Translations under genes and position numbers: made by a program | Assembly (NCBI GenBank): GCA_026122225.1 | Contig: JANEZZ010001408.1 | Span: 124,001 to 188,000, forward strand | DNA from: Heloderma charlesbogerti | Taxonomy: Eukaryota; Chordata; Lepidosauria; Squamata; Helodermatidae | Reading direction: 5' to 3' | DNA length: 64,000 nt | Shown here: positions 1 to 10,830 of the stretch, piece after piece | Layout: every line of letters begins with the position of its first letter | Position numbering within the stretch: the stretch's first letter is position 1 | Notes under the pieces: model-generated | Seen by the model: the letters and a program-made list of their open reading frames with translations, nothing else | The model's database searches: none | Told to the model about the DNA's origin: nothing

Positions 1-59
1 GTAGCCCCATTGAGAGCATCTGGATCAAAATAAATGGAGCAAAGAATAAAAGGAACCTG

Positions 60-410
60 GTGGTTGGAGTTTACTACTGGCCACCCAATCAAAGAGAAGA
101 CAAGGATGAAACTTTTGAAAAGCAAATAGCGAATGTTTTAAGGAAGCATGATGTAGTAGTAATGGGGGACTTCAATTTCCCCGATATTTGTTGGGAGACA
201 AATTCTGCAAAACATGGCCCCTCCAGGAAATTCCTGACTTGTGTGGCAGATATCTTCCTCCTACAGAAAATAGAGGAAGGAACTAGAGGATCGGCTATCC
301 TTGACTTGATCCTAACCAACAGAGATGACTTAGTGGATAAAGTAGCAGTTACAGGAACTCTGCGGGAAAGTGACCATGTTGTACTTGAGTTCTTGGTTCT
401 AAGGTTCTAA
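60..410 (+). pseudogene. CR1 endonuclease C-terminal fragment
   Basis: The open stretch of 116 codons contains [10 protein letters not shown] at about residues 37-46 and SDHVVLEF near the end. These are the two conserved C-terminal blocks of the APE-type endonuclease in CR1 ORF2, which nicks target DNA. The frame ends in a stop before the linker to the reverse transcriptase, so it is a fragment of a once continuous ORF2. Confidence 0.85.
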
Positions 411-484
411 GGGAAGCAAAAGCCTAGTGTAGCCAAACGCATATCCTGGATTTTAGGAAAGCTGATTTTAATAAACTCAGAACA

Positions 485-2428
485 ATGATCAGTAAGGTCC
501 CATGGCAAGCGATGCTAACAAGAAAAGGAGTCCAAGATGGGTGGGAGCTTTTAAAAAAGGAAATTCTCACGGCACAATTACAAACAATTCCAACAAGAAG
601 AAAGGGTGGAAGACAACAGAAGAAGCCAATGTGGCTTCACAAAAAGCTTAGGGATGACCTGAAAACAAAAAAGGACACATATAGGAAGTGGAAAGAAGGC
701 CAAGTAACAAAGGAAGAGTACAGGCACGTAGCACAGAATTGCAGGGATGGTATCAGGAAGGCTAAAGCTGAGAATGAGCTGAGGTTAGCGTGGGATGCTA
801 AAAACAAAAAGGCTTTCTTCAGCTACGTGCATAGTAAAAGGCAGAGGAAAGAAATGGTGGTTCAGCTATTAAATAAGGATGGCAAAACGATAACAGATGA
901 CAAAGAAAGGGCAGAGGTGCTCAATTCCTACTTTGGCTCAGTCTTCTCCCAAAAGAGGGTCTATGACCCCCCTGGCAAAGGCAAAGTACAGGCTGAAGGG
1001 GCAGGATTGCAGCTTGAGATCGACAGGCATATGGTCAAGGAACACCTCATTACTTTGAATGAGTTCAAATATCCAGGGCCAGATGAACTGCATCCTAGAG
1101 TCATAAAGGAACTGGCAGAAGAACTCTCAGAACCGCTGTCTATTCTCTTTGAGAAATCATGCAGGACGGGGGAAGTGCCAGATGACTGGAGGAGGGCTAA
1201 CATTGTCCCTATCTTCAAAAAGGGTAAAAAGGAGGAACCTGGGAACTACAGACCAGTCAGTCTGACATCAATCCCTGGGAAAATTCTGGAGCAGATGATA
1301 AAGCAATCCATCTGTAAGCACCTTGAAAACAATGCCGTGATTACTTGAAGCCAACATGGATTTGTCAAAAACAAGTCCTGCCAGACAAATCTGATCTCAT
1401 TTTTTGATCAAGTAACCTCCCTTGTGGGCCATGGGAATGCTGTAGACATCATATACCTCGACTTCAGCAAAGCTTTCGACAAAGTGCCCCATGATACCCT
1501 GATGAGCAAACTAGCTCAAAGTGGGCTAGATGAAACAACAATCTGGTGGATCCACAGTTGGCTACAGAATCGGACTCAAAGAGTGCTTATCAATGATACC
1601 TTCTCAAACTGGGGATTGGAAATGAGTGGGGTACCGCAGGGCTCTGTCCTGGGCCCAGTGCTTTTCAACATTTTTATTAATGACTTGGAGGAGAAGGTGC
1701 AGGGAATGCTGATCAAATTTTCAGATGACACCAAATTGGGCGGGATAGCTAATACTTTGGAAGACAGAAACAAAATTCAAAGCCATCTGGATAGACTGGA
1801 GCGCTGGGCAGAAAACAACAGAGTGACATTTAATAGGGATAAATGCCAAGTTCTGCACCTAGGAAAAAGAAACCAAATGCACAGTTACAAGATGGGGGAT
1901 ACGTGGCTCAACAACACTACAAGCAAGAAGGATCTTGGAATTGTTGTCGATCACAAGCTGAATATGAACCAACAATGTGATGTGGCTGCAAAAAAGGCCA
2001 GTGCTCTTTTGGGCTGCATTAATAGAAGCATCACTTCCAAATCCCAGGAAGTACTAGTTCCCCTCTATTCAGCACTGGTTAGGCCTCATCTGGAGTACTG
2101 TGTCCAGTTCTGGGCACCACACTTTAAGAAGGATGCAGACAAACTGGAGAGGGTTCAGAGGAGGGCAACAAAGATGATCAGGGGACTGGAAACAAAGCCC
2201 TATGAAGAGAGACTGAAAGAACTGGGCATGTTGAGCCTTGAGAAGAGAAGACTGAGGGGAGATATGATAGCGCTCTTCAAGTACTTGAGAGGTTGTCACA
2301 GAGAGGAAGGCCAGCATCTCTTCTCGATCATCCCAGAGTGCAGGACATGGAATAATGGGCTCAAGGTACAGGAAGCCAGATTCCGGCTGAACATCAGGAA
2401 AAACTTCCTGACTGTTAGAGCACTATGA
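485..2428 (+). pseudogene. CR1 reverse transcriptase, interrupted
   Basis: Two frames, 485-1,348 and 1,424-2,428, are separated by a stop within the conserved SQHGFVKN block. The first holds the fingers region (PGNYRPVSLTSIPGKILEQ). The second holds [30 protein letters not shown] and the catalytic box, followed by the CR1 thumb and C-terminal region. The catalytic box reads FSDD here, whereas another copy in the window (41,240-42,485) has FADD, so an alanine beside the catalytic aspartates has become serine. Confidence 0.88.
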
Positions 2429-2601
2429 CAATGAACCAATTACCTAGGGAGGTGGTGGGCTCTCCCACACTGGAGGCGTTCAAGACGAGGCTGGACAGCC
2501 ATCTGTCAGGGATGCTCTGATTTGGATTCCTGCATTGAGCAGGGGGTTGGACTCGATGGCCTTGTAGGCCCCTTCCAACCCTACTATTCTATGATTCTAT
2601 G

Positions 2602-3150
2602 AAAGCTATATCTGGTTCCAATATGCTGGATTTGGTTAAGGGGATTACACAGACTCATGCCAAGCAAACGTACCCATAAAGGCTGGGATTTTTTTATGAG
2701 GGCTCTGGCTGAACTGAATGTCCCAACCTCTGTAGTGGGTAATCCTGCCAACAGATAAGTCTTGGACTACCTAAAGACTCCCACAGGCTCTACACCAGCA
2801 ATGGCTCACTCACCTAGGAGTGCTAAAAAGGCTGACACTCCTACCTGGCTCAGCTTATGAACTTACCTTTTGTGTTTTTTGTTGTCGTTTTATCAGGCCT
2901 ATTTTTTTTAACTTATTTAAACTAATCTGAGCTGTGTCTGTCTACTTTAAGGGTAAAAGAGTGGGAAAATATACAGACCACAAATTATTTTTTTTTTAAA
3001 AAACCATTAGATGGTGCTTTATTGGAAATACGGCTATGAAAATCACTGCATGATATACAGCGTTGGGCAGGTTGGAACAAGTCTAAGGCAGGCCTGGACA
3101 TGTTCTTCTTGTCTTTTACAAAATGTTCCACCATTTCATCATTTCTTTCT
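2602..3150. other. No recognised gene; unassigned sequence
   Basis: Between the CR1 tail and the Polinton-type protease I recognise no protein or RNA gene. There is an A/T-rich run around 2,985-3,003. The stretch may be the outer part of the Polinton or older host sequence. No terminal inverted repeat could be identified. Confidence 0.4.
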
Positions 3151-3187
3151 AAATTGTGAGAATACAGTTCTTGAATTTATTTAAATG

Positions 3188-3535
3188 TTAGGCCTTTATA
3201 GTGCTGCTGCAGAAAAATACACAGTGGTTTCCACAAACCACAGACTCAGAGGCTTGCAGTTGTTTGGGCTGAAATACAGTCTTGCGGGCATTTTTTCTTA
3301 AAATTTCCACAATGGTTTTAGGAAACAGGGGGTGTTTAGGAGGGTTCCCATAGGAATCAACAAATTCTCCACTCTTATCCTCTGTCAAGTAGATGGTCAG
3401 CCAGCGTTCTCCAGGGAGGGGGTGGGGGTGGGTATTGACCACCAGGCCTTTGTTGTAACCTCCCATTGGGAAGCATGTCATGGGGAAACACTCCATAGAA
3501 ATTCTTTCTAGTGTAGGGGTTTGAAGATAGGACAT
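3188..3535 (-). pseudogene. Polinton adenain-type cysteine protease (PRO), partial
   Basis: The 115-codon frame shows the signature of adenovirus/Polinton maturation proteases (peptidase family C5). A histidine lies in VVNTHPHPLPGERW (His36). GEFVDSYG follows (Asp60). A glutamine lies seven residues before the cysteine of VVCGNHCVFF (Gln94, Cys101), the same spacing as the Gln/Cys pair of adenain. In the family the enzyme processes capsid precursors. The protein is shorter than typical members (about 200 residues) and lacks the C-terminal part. The nearest other Polinton gene is the capsid relic beyond the provirus. Confidence 0.82.
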
Positions 3536-3673
3536 GAGTTAGTTGTGTGGAAAGAATCTTTTAAGCTCACCCCTAATGTGTTGTGTATATCCCAGAATGG
3601 CAACGCAGTTATAAGAGTGCCACTGACATCTGCATAAGGTGTCCAACAGATGCTTGCGTTTGTGTTAAGTCTT

Positions 3674-4018
3674 TGTGTTGCACAAATTGCAGTTTCGCTC
3701 CAAGGAGGCTAGTCCAATTTGCCTCAAGAAGACAGTCACACTCAGGCTGGGTCCAACTCCATTTTATTGTTTGCAAGCAGTTCGACAGAGGAGCTCAATG
3801 CTCAAAGCAAGGTCAACGCTGGGCAATGCCCGTGCTACAGTTTTATCATTTCAGCTTGCATTCCTTAGCCAGTGTATCATTTCTGATTGGTTGCTACAAG
3901 CTTGCCTAACTACCTTATCTGGGGTTACTATTCATTCATTCTAAGACATGTGCAGCTCTCAAAGTACTTCGTGTTGTTCAAAGCACACACAATGGCTTTA
4001 TGTTACATTTTTACCACA
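3674..4018 (-). repeat. 3' LTR of the provirus
   Basis: On the minus strand this begins TGTGGTAAAA directly after a purine tract and ends with ...CAACACA, giving TGTG...CACA ends. An AATAAA polyadenylation signal lies at about 3,766-3,771 (minus strand). The outer boundary could be 3,674 or 3,676. No second LTR exists in the window for comparison, so a target duplication cannot be checked. Confidence 0.65.
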
Positions 4019-4028
4019 ATTCCCCCCT
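4019..4028 (-). other. Polypurine tract before the 3' LTR
   Basis: The minus strand reads AGGGGGGAAT immediately upstream of the LTR's TGTGG. A purine tract at this place primes plus-strand DNA synthesis in retroviruses, and it fixes the U3 boundary used above. Confidence 0.65.
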
Positions 4029-4199
4029 CAAGATGCTTCCTTCTGGTAATACTTAGTCTGTCTCAGCCATTGCTAATCTTTGGTAATGCATAAACATTTC
4101 CCTGTTTACAACTGATTGAAAGGTGAGACATACAAGAGCCATGACACAAGGTTAGATACAAGGTAATAAACACAAAATCATCATTATAAGACAAAATAT

Positions 4200-4525
4200 C
4201 AAAAAGGCTCCTTTGAGCCATTTAAAATTTGGCTACCATGATGTAAACCAATCAAAATTCCAGCCTTTCCATGTTTGCACTGGGACGTGAGCCACCCTCC
4301 TAATATCTGATGCCAAGTCTTTGATTAATTTTCCATTGTCATCAATCTGCAGGCAGCAGTCTGTCCAATTAAACTTTTGGCACAGCCCCCCTTCTGCCAC
4401 CAGCAAATAGTCAAAACCCATTTGATTATGAGTGACCGCATTTCGTAACTGGGTAAACTGGTTGGCTATCAGGTCTAAGGCCTTAGCGGTTCAGTTAGCA
4501 AAAAGTTCTACTACAGCTTGGAGCC
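4200..4525 (-). pseudogene. Retroviral envelope, transmembrane-subunit fragment
   Basis: The minus-strand frame contains a heptad-rich stretch leading into GGLCQKFNWTDCC, the disulfide-bonded loop of gammaretrovirus-type TM subunits, followed by a tryptophan-rich segment. The usual motif is C-x6-CC, whereas here seven residues separate the first cysteine from the CC pair. hAT copy A separates this piece from the surface-subunit part. It is a broken relic, with no continuous membrane protein left. Confidence 0.7.
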
Positions 4526-4533
4526 GAATTATC
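4526..4533 (+). repeat. Target-site duplication, left (copy A)
   Basis: GAATTATC, repeated exactly at 5,449-5,456 on the other side of the element. Confidence 0.88.
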
Positions 4534-5448
4534 TAGGGATGCACGAAAGTCACTTACCTGGTCTCGCAGCTTGCTTGGCGGTGGGGGGGAGGCGCTTCGC
4601 TGCTCCCCCCAAAGTTCAGGCCGGGGGGGAGGCTTCCCACCTCGCCTGGCCGAAATTCAGGCCGGGGAGAAGCGCCCTGTCTCCCCGGCCACGAACTTCA
4701 AAAGAAAAAAAACAAACCAAAAAAAACGCCCCTGTGATAGACTACGTAACGATTAACGTAGCCTATCATGGCTAGATCTGCAAAGTCAGCCGTGATAGAC
4801 TATGTTAATCATCACGTAGCCTATCACGGGTGACTTTGGGGGAAAAAAAAAGCACGTACACAAATGGCGGCCCCCATAGGGAGCCGCCATTTGCGTTCCT
4901 TATTTGGTCCCTGTAGTCTACGTAAAGATTTATGTAGACTACAGCGAAAATAAGGGCAACGCAAATAGCGTTGCCCTTATTTTCGCCATAGTCTACGTAA
5001 ATCTTTACGTAGACTACAGGGACCAAATAAGGAACGCGAATGGCGGCTCCCTATGGGGGCCGCCATTAGCCGTACGTGCTTTTTTTTTTTTTTTCAAAGT
5101 CACCCGTGACGATTAACGTAGCCTATCACGGCTGACTTTGCAAATCTAGCCATGATAGGCTACGTTAATCATTATGTAGCCTATCACAGGGGCGTTGTTT
5201 TTTTTTTACTTTTCTTGGAATGGCGGCGGCGGCAGCCGGTCGAAAGACCGGCTGCCACCCCCGCCCCTGACGAAGACCTGCCGAACTGCCGCCGGGACCC
5301 ACCGCCGGGAGGGACATTCGTGAAAGGTAAGTCCCATCCCGGGGGGGCGGGGGGCGCGGAGAATTTCTCCCCGAACAACCTTCGGAGGACCGAATGCGTT
5401 GGCACTCGGCCCCCTGAAGTTTCAGGGAGAAATTCTCCCCCATCCCTA
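4534..5448. mobile_element. hAT-type foldback element, copy A
   Basis: The ends are TAGGGATG and CATCCCTA, flanked by the perfect 8-bp duplication GAATTATC at 4,526-4,533 and 5,449-5,456. Such duplications are typical of hAT transposons. No transposase is encoded. The middle (about 4,729-5,190) is one large near-palindrome with arms of roughly 225 bp. It contains CAAATGGCGGC pairs and TACGTA-centred palindromes. Outward 5' splice-donor consensuses lie near both ends: minus strand CCAG|GTAAGTG at 4,551-4,560, and plus strand AAAG|GTAAGT with its GT at 5,327. It sits inside the provirus envelope gene. Confidence 0.88.
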
Positions 5449-5456
5449 GAATTATC
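5449..5456 (+). repeat. Target-site duplication, right (copy A)
   Basis: GAATTATC, identical to 4,526-4,533. The pair fixes both ends of hAT copy A. Confidence 0.88.
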
Positions 5457-6430
5457 CAATTAGTTAAGTAGGTAGGCTCTTGGCCAACTACATTAGGCTC
5501 CCAGGTGGCAGTGCCATAATATCGAATTATCCTTTTGGCAGCTAACTGTCCTCCCCCCATTTCTGGGTGGCTGACAAGTCTTTGGTGGTGAGAGTGCGCT
5601 TAACCAGTGCATACATGTGGTGTAAAAGGGGAGCTTCTTTGGGAAGTAAGGCAAAAGGGGGTCGGAGAATGGTAACATATGCCAGTCCAATTTGCAGGCA
5701 ACTGAGTGTATGTGTGTGTTCCACATACCCAATAGTGTCCTGTTAGGGCTGGCCAAGGCTTATTTGCCAGGTTATTCTGGCCTAGTTCCCAATATTGATC
5801 ATAATATCCTAAGTAGAGGGCTGTTCCTGGGCTACCTATTGTTTGGGAACTATTCATGAAACAAAGGCGATCACTTCCCCCTGCGTTATTGAACATGGAA
5901 TACTAGAGAGAATGGTTTCCATCGCTCATGGTTGAGGCAACCGAGCAAGAGGCCCTACCACTAACATCGGAAGGGGTTAAGAAATCCTTGTATCCCTGGC
6001 CACAGAACGTTCAGCTATTGGTATAATTGTTGTGCCATGCCCCCTTGTTCGTAATGTAATTTTTACAACTGCTGCTCCCCACAAAAATTTTATGTGTATT
6101 GGAGCAGTTGTGCATGAAACACCACTCACCCAACTGTAGTATAACCTCCCATGAGGGGGCCTGGTTAGCTAGGTGATCCATCTGCCAGCTATTGGTATTG
6201 GGATGGATCCTGAAGTCAGTGTGTACTAACCCTGTGAGGTTAAGAGGTTGGGGAATCCAGGGTCCTAGGCGGCCCTTGTCTTTGGCATGGACACAAACCC
6301 AGCAATTTGACAAATTTAAATATTTTGCTACAATCTCTGCAAGGAACAATACTCCATTTTCAGTTTCTTCTCCTATAACAAAAATAAACAGGGACATGCA
6401 CCAACACAGCACAATAGAGTTCATTCTCAT
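5457..6430 (-). pseudogene. Retroviral envelope, surface-subunit relic
   Basis: The minus-strand frame from 6,430 starts with a hydrophobic signal-peptide-like segment (about residues 1-20) and contains NCWVC. A separate frame (5,896-5,600) contains YWVCG and LPANWTGICY, blocks recalling the surface subunits of gammaretrovirus-type envelopes. Potential N-glycosylation sites are frequent. Frames are broken between about 6,010 and 5,900 and again below 5,600. The stretch 5,518-5,811 is repeated at 6,478-6,773. Confidence 0.75.
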
Positions 6431-6477
6431 GGTTTCCTTTTACAAATCTTTAACTTCAATCCTTCTCCCTGGCTGCT

Positions 6478-6773
6478 GATCGAATTATCGTTTCGGCAGG
6501 CTAACCATCCTCCCCCCATTTCTGGGTGGCTGACAAGTCTTTGGTGGTGAGAGTGTGCTTAACCAGTGTGTACATGTGGTGTAAAAGGGGAGCTTCTTTG
6601 GGAAGTAAGGCAAAAGGGGGTCGGAGAATGACAGGGGAACATATGCCAGTCCAATTTGCAGGCAACTGAGTGTATGTGTGTGTTCCACATACCCAATAGT
6701 GTCCTGTTAGGGCTGGCCAAGGCTTATTTGCCAGGTTATTCTGGCCTGGTTGCCAATATTGATCATAATATCA
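6478..6773 (-). repeat. Displaced second copy of an envelope segment
   Basis: This stretch matches 5,518-5,811 almost base for base, from ATCGAATTATC to ATTGATCATAATATC. It lies between the integrase end and the start of the envelope, where that piece does not belong. The two copies are direct repeats about 960 bp apart. They differ by scattered substitutions and a few small indels. Confidence 0.85.
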
Positions 6774-7880
6774 ATATTGGGATATTCTTGTTCTGAGGGG
6801 TTGTCAGTCTCCAGAGTGACCACACCCAAGGAGTTATCGTTCTCCACTTCCTTATACTCCTTTAGTCTGGAGCAATGGGTCCACTTATCACTGCCTGCTA
6901 GTTTGACTGCGGTATGGGTAACCAGCAACACCTGATAGGGTCCTTCCCACTTCTCCGTTAGCGGGTCTTTCTTCCACTTCTGGAGCAACACTTGGTCTCC
7001 CGGCTGGAAGTTGTGGATTGGGCCATCCAACGGCAGGCTCTGGAATGGTGCAGCAAATCTGTGAAGGGATGACAAAACAGACTGCAAGGCAATAACATGC
7101 TCTCTAATTCCAGTTTTCCCCAAATCAGCAGTGACTTGTTCCCTCCACCCTGCTGGCAAGACCCTGGGAGGCATACTGAACATTAATTCAAAGGGTGACA
7201 ATTTTATCCCCCTACGTGGCATGCTACGAATATGAGTTAAAGCCAGTGGAAGCACCTGAGGCCATTTCAAATGAGTTTCAATGCAAATTTTTGTTAACAT
7301 AGTTTTCAGTGTTCTATTCATGCGCTCCACCTGGCCTGAACTCTGGGGTCTCCATAGAGTATGGAGTCTCCATTTAATGTCTAAGGCCTTGGACACTTCT
7401 TGCACTATTTTTCCCATAAAGTGACTCCCCTGGTCTGACTCAATGGATTCAGGCAACAGGAATCGGGGTATCAGTTCTTGGAGTAGGACACATGCCACTG
7501 TTGATGCAGTAGCTGTTCGTGTGGAGTATGCTTCCACCCATCCTGTTAGCTGGTTGACCAGCACTAGCAAATATTTATGTTTGCCTGACTTCGGGAGTTC
7601 AGCAAAGTCAAGCTGCCAAAACTGTCCAGGGTAATAGGCCCACTGTCTTCCTCCCATGGGGGCCGGTGGTCGGGCTGACTTTGGATTTACCTTCTGGCAA
7701 ACATGGCACTGCAAGGCTACTCTTTGAGCCTCCAAATACAGTCCTGGTGCCACTATTTGTCATACTAGCAAATTTCCCATGGCGGTGCCTCCCATGTAGG
7801 TGGAGGCATGCAGCTGCTTCACTACCTCCTCCATTAACCATCAAGGCAGCATGACTTTTCCTCATGGGACTATCCACCAT
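6707..7880 (-). pseudogene. Retroviral integrase
   Basis: The frame 7,753-6,707 keeps the catalytic D,D-35-E residues in QLDFAELP, ESDQGSHF and SSGQVERMNRTLK, then a C-terminal GPY-type block (EKWEGPYQVLL). An HHCC zinc-binding region lies just upstream in another frame, with CHVCQK as its cysteine pair, so a shift or stop separates it. Integrase inserts proviral DNA in the family. The 3' end of the frame runs into the displaced envelope duplicate. Confidence 0.85.
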
Positions 7881-8400
7881 CCTTGGGGGTTCTTAGTGGC
7901 CTTATTCTCCTCTGCAGCTTTGTCATCAGCAGGGGTATATTTGACCCCACAATCTTCCAAGTAGAGAGGTATCTCGTGAGCTGAGTCTTGGAATGCTACC
8001 TCTCCTCCCATTTGAGCTGCTTCTTTGGCTGCCACATCAGCTTTCACATTTCCCCTTCTCTGGCATTCATCTGTGGCTTTGCCATGTGCTTTTATGTGCA
8101 CCACGGCCACCTCTTTCGGTAGTTGGAGGGCTTCCAATAACATCACAATCGGTGGTCCATTTGTGATTTTCTGTCTGGAGGCTGTGATGAACCCGCGTTC
8201 TTTCCACAACAGTCCAGGGGCATGCACAGTGGCGAAGGCCTAGCACAAATCTGTAAAGATATTCACTCTTCTGTCTCTTCCTATCTCCAATGCATGTGTC
8301 AGGGCAGTGAGCTCCGCTGCTTGTGCTGACCAATTTGCAGGGAGTTTCTCTTTCCACATAGCCTCAGTCAGAGTTACTATGGGACACCCTGTATGCTGTG
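7862..8400 (-). pseudogene. Retroviral RNase H region
   Basis: The frame 8,227-7,862 contains VVHIKAHGK and GNVKADVAAKEAA, matching the C-terminal half of gammaretroviral RNase H (the conserved histidine and the last catalytic aspartate in N-x-x-AD). The upstream half (to about 8,400) is in other frames. The domain degrades the RNA strand of RNA/DNA hybrids. Confidence 0.78.
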
Positions 8401-8419
8401 TGCCATGTATTATGCTGCT

Positions 8420-9840
8420 TCAGCCACCTACAAAGAACTCCTCCTCTGGGTTTTCAAGCAGGTCATCTGTCAAGTCAGGTTGAATCAATACTGTCTGAAT
8501 CAATACTTCTAAACAATCATGGCAAGGGGGTCCTGGTTCTGGTAAAAGGGTGGCCGGGTTGAAGGCACTGGTGTGCTTAAAGGTGAGGCCTGAGTTGGAC
8601 AACAAAAAGATTTCATATCTGGATTGTCTGGAAGGGTTTAAGAACCTCCCTCCTTCTCCTCCAAGGATTTGGGGCACTCCATGTGGGGTGTGTATTTCCA
8701 TATCGGCTCCCATGACAATCTTTTGAGTCTCCTCCACAAGGGTAGCAGTGGCTGCGACAGCTCTCAAACATGCAGGCCACCCCTTTGCTACAGGGTCCAG
8801 CACCTTGGAATAGTAGCCCACAAGTTTCCATGTCGAGCCAACTGGTTGAGTTAAGACTCCTGAGGCAAGGCCCTTATTCTCATGGACATATAGTCTATAG
8901 GGCTTACGCCCATTTGGAATCATCAACGCTGGGGGTTGCGAGAGGGCAGATTTCAATAGCTCAAATGCATGTTGGTTTTCCTTGGTCCATTTCCAACTTG
9001 CAAGACCCTCCTTAGTGAGGGATTCATATAGGGGTTTGGCCTTTCCCCCATAGTCGGGGATCCACATTCTACAAAACCTGGTTAGGCCCAGAAAGTCTCG
9101 TAACTCTTTTGGGTTTTTAGGAGCAGGCATATCTTGTATTGCTTGAATTCGATCTCTACTCAGGGCTCATGTTCCCTTTTCAATCTCATAGCCCAAGAAG
9201 GTGACCTTTGGCTGACATATCTGAGCCTTTTCTCGTGACACTTTATACCCCCTTTCCCCCAAGGTATTCAGCAAGGACTCTGTTGCTTTTTTCCCTGTTT
9301 GCATATCAGGGCTCTCTATCAGCAAATCATCAACATATTGTAACATCGCCACCTCAGGGTGTTTCTCTCTCCATTGCTCCAAGACTTTTTGCAACACTGA
9401 TCCAAAAATGTGGGGGGCTGAGACTAGTCCCTGGGCAACACGGACCATAACAATTGAGTCTTGTGATAAGTGGCAAATTTGCCCATTCAAAGGCAAATAA
9501 TTTCTGACTGTCTTTGTGCAGTGGAATAGAGAAGAAAGCACCTTTCAAATCTAGGACCTTTGTATCTGCTGGAACTTGAATTAAAATGGTGTGGGGATTT
9601 GGAAACATGGGATGATCCACCAAGACTTTCCTGTTTATAGCTCTCAGGTCTTGCACCAACCTGAAGGAGGTGCCATCTGCCTTGGGCACACTCAAAATTG
9701 GAGTGTTAAAGGGAGATGAGCCCTCTTTTAGCCAGCCATATTTCTTAAACTTCTCAATAAGTGGCTTTAAGCCTGCACGGGTGGCTGTCTTCAGAGGATA
9801 CTGCCTCACACACACAGAGCTCTCCCCATCCTTACGGGAG
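8420..9840 (-). pseudogene. Retroviral reverse transcriptase
   Basis: Three minus-strand frames make up the domain. 9,815-9,354 has SSPFNTPILSVPKADG, LVQDLRAIN and VLDLKGAFFSIPLH. 9,541-9,167 has the catalytic LQYVDDLLI. 9,130-8,420 has the connection region (LRDFLGLTRFCRMWIPDYG). A stop (TGA) near 9,167 and a frameshift near 9,500 break it. The YVDD box is that of gammaretrovirus-type enzymes. Confidence 0.87.
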
Positions 9841-9889
9841 ATTTTGACTGGCGTTATGCATTTTGCTTGGGCAGGAGTTCCGTCTGCCC

Positions 9890-10001
9890 TAGGAGTGGAT
9901 GAAAGTCACTTACCTTTTCTCGAAGCTTGTTCGCGGTGGGGGGGAGGCGCTTTGCTGCTCCCCCCGCGAAGTTCAGGCCGGGGGGGGAGGCTTCAAACAG
10001 A
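9890..10001. mobile_element. hAT-type foldback element, copy B (end fragment)
   Basis: TAGGAGTGGATGAAAGTCACTTACC at the left matches the left end of copies A and D. It has the same outward minus-strand splice donor (AAAG|GTAAGTG, at 9,907-9,913) and the same GC-rich inner stretch. The rest of the element is gone. The fragment sits exactly at the join between provirus and Polinton capsid, so a deletion probably removed the other hAT end, the proviral 5' part and some capsid sequence. Confidence 0.75.
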
Positions 10002-10830
10002 AATTCAAACATAATGACCAGTTTAGGTAATTGACCCCAAAACAGGTTTTCCTGATTGGTGACACATCTTCCTCTTGGAATGCTAAACACTTTCATACTC
10101 ACAGCATCCACAGGATATTTGGCATTGGTGGTCAACAGAGCTTCTGCATGGCCTAAGTGAACACCTGGAGCTGCCCTCACCTTTTCCACAAAAGGGAAGC
10201 TGACAACACCTGCAGTCTGTAATGCCTTGCTGCGTTGTTTGTCATTAAGCAGGAAGCATCTTTGTTAAGTGTAAGTTTAATTTTCACATCAACCCAATTT
10301 AACAGCTGCTTTTCTTGAAAAGAAAAAGGAAAAGATCAGCATGGAGATGTCCCAACAGGTCTGTTTTTCAGCTTTGAGCTGTCAGGTTTGCTATTCTAAT
10401 AAAACCTTGATTGTCTTCCTCCAGATCCACAGATTCGTGTTCCCTGGATGTATCTTTGTAAAACAGCCCAACAGAGAATTGCATTGCTAGAGTATCCTCA
10501 CTGTAGTTGAGCACAGATTCTGTGACAGCACAATAAGGATAAGAATGATTAAGACAATCTCCCATCATCACATTCAGCTGGCTAAAGATGGAGGCTATTG
10601 GATAATTCAGCAAGCCTACGGCTGCATCTGAAATGATGTTGCTTCCATCTTCATTGACAATTTTGCGGCACACATAGAGCAAGGTGTTATTTAAATCCAT
10701 ATAATCTTCACCATTTCCCATGATGAAGAAGTCTAAGGGGTGCAGATTCTGTCAGGGTTGATAAGGGGGTACCTCGATAAACAAACTTCTCTCAATAGAA
10801 GTTGCAGCTGGGAAAAAAAAAAAGAAGGCC
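10002..10830 (-). pseudogene. Polinton major capsid-like protein, N-terminal part
   Basis: On the minus strand TSIERSLFIE (about 10,800) is followed by a frame with GNGEDYMDLNNTLLYV, then NYPIASIFSQLNVMMG and YCAVTESVLNYSEDT. A downstream frame holds ENLFWGQLPKLVIM. This block order matches the double-jelly-roll capsid-like proteins of metazoan Polintons (annotated in many animals as F54H12.2-like). A stop after the first block and another near 10,368 break it. The C-terminal half is missing at the hAT/provirus junction. Confidence 0.8.

Larger units (their letters stand above)
1..2601 (+). mobile_element. CR1 LINE (5' end outside the window)
   Basis: The segment encodes the end of an APE-type endonuclease followed by a reverse transcriptase and finishes in the CR1-type tail of TTCTATGA repeats at about 2,583-2,601. 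CR1 LINEs copy themselves by target-primed reverse transcription. The 5' part lies beyond the window edge. The copy is dead: there is a stop near 411, a TGA near 1,346, and a one-base loss near 2,430 that shifts the last part of the frame. It belongs to the same subfamily as the minus-strand copies at 16,207-19,676 and 41,240-42,485. Confidence 0.93.
3674..9889 (-). mobile_element. Endogenous gammaretrovirus-like provirus, 5' end lost
   Basis: Reading the minus strand, reverse transcriptase (about 9,840-8,420), RNase H, integrase, envelope fragments and a 3' LTR follow in the canonical order. No gag, aspartic protease or 5' LTR is present. The upstream boundary abuts a hAT fragment and then Polinton capsid sequence. 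All genes carry stops or frameshifts. The provirus interrupts the Polinton. The envelope region also contains hAT copy A and an internal duplication. This is an old, non-functional genomic copy. Confidence 0.88.

Noticed and set aside
4904..5116. Open frames on both strands inside hAT copy A with similar peptides (VYVKIYVDY...)
   Set aside because: They come from the palindrome, which encodes similar peptides on both strands. There is no start context, family or conservation beyond the DNA repeat.
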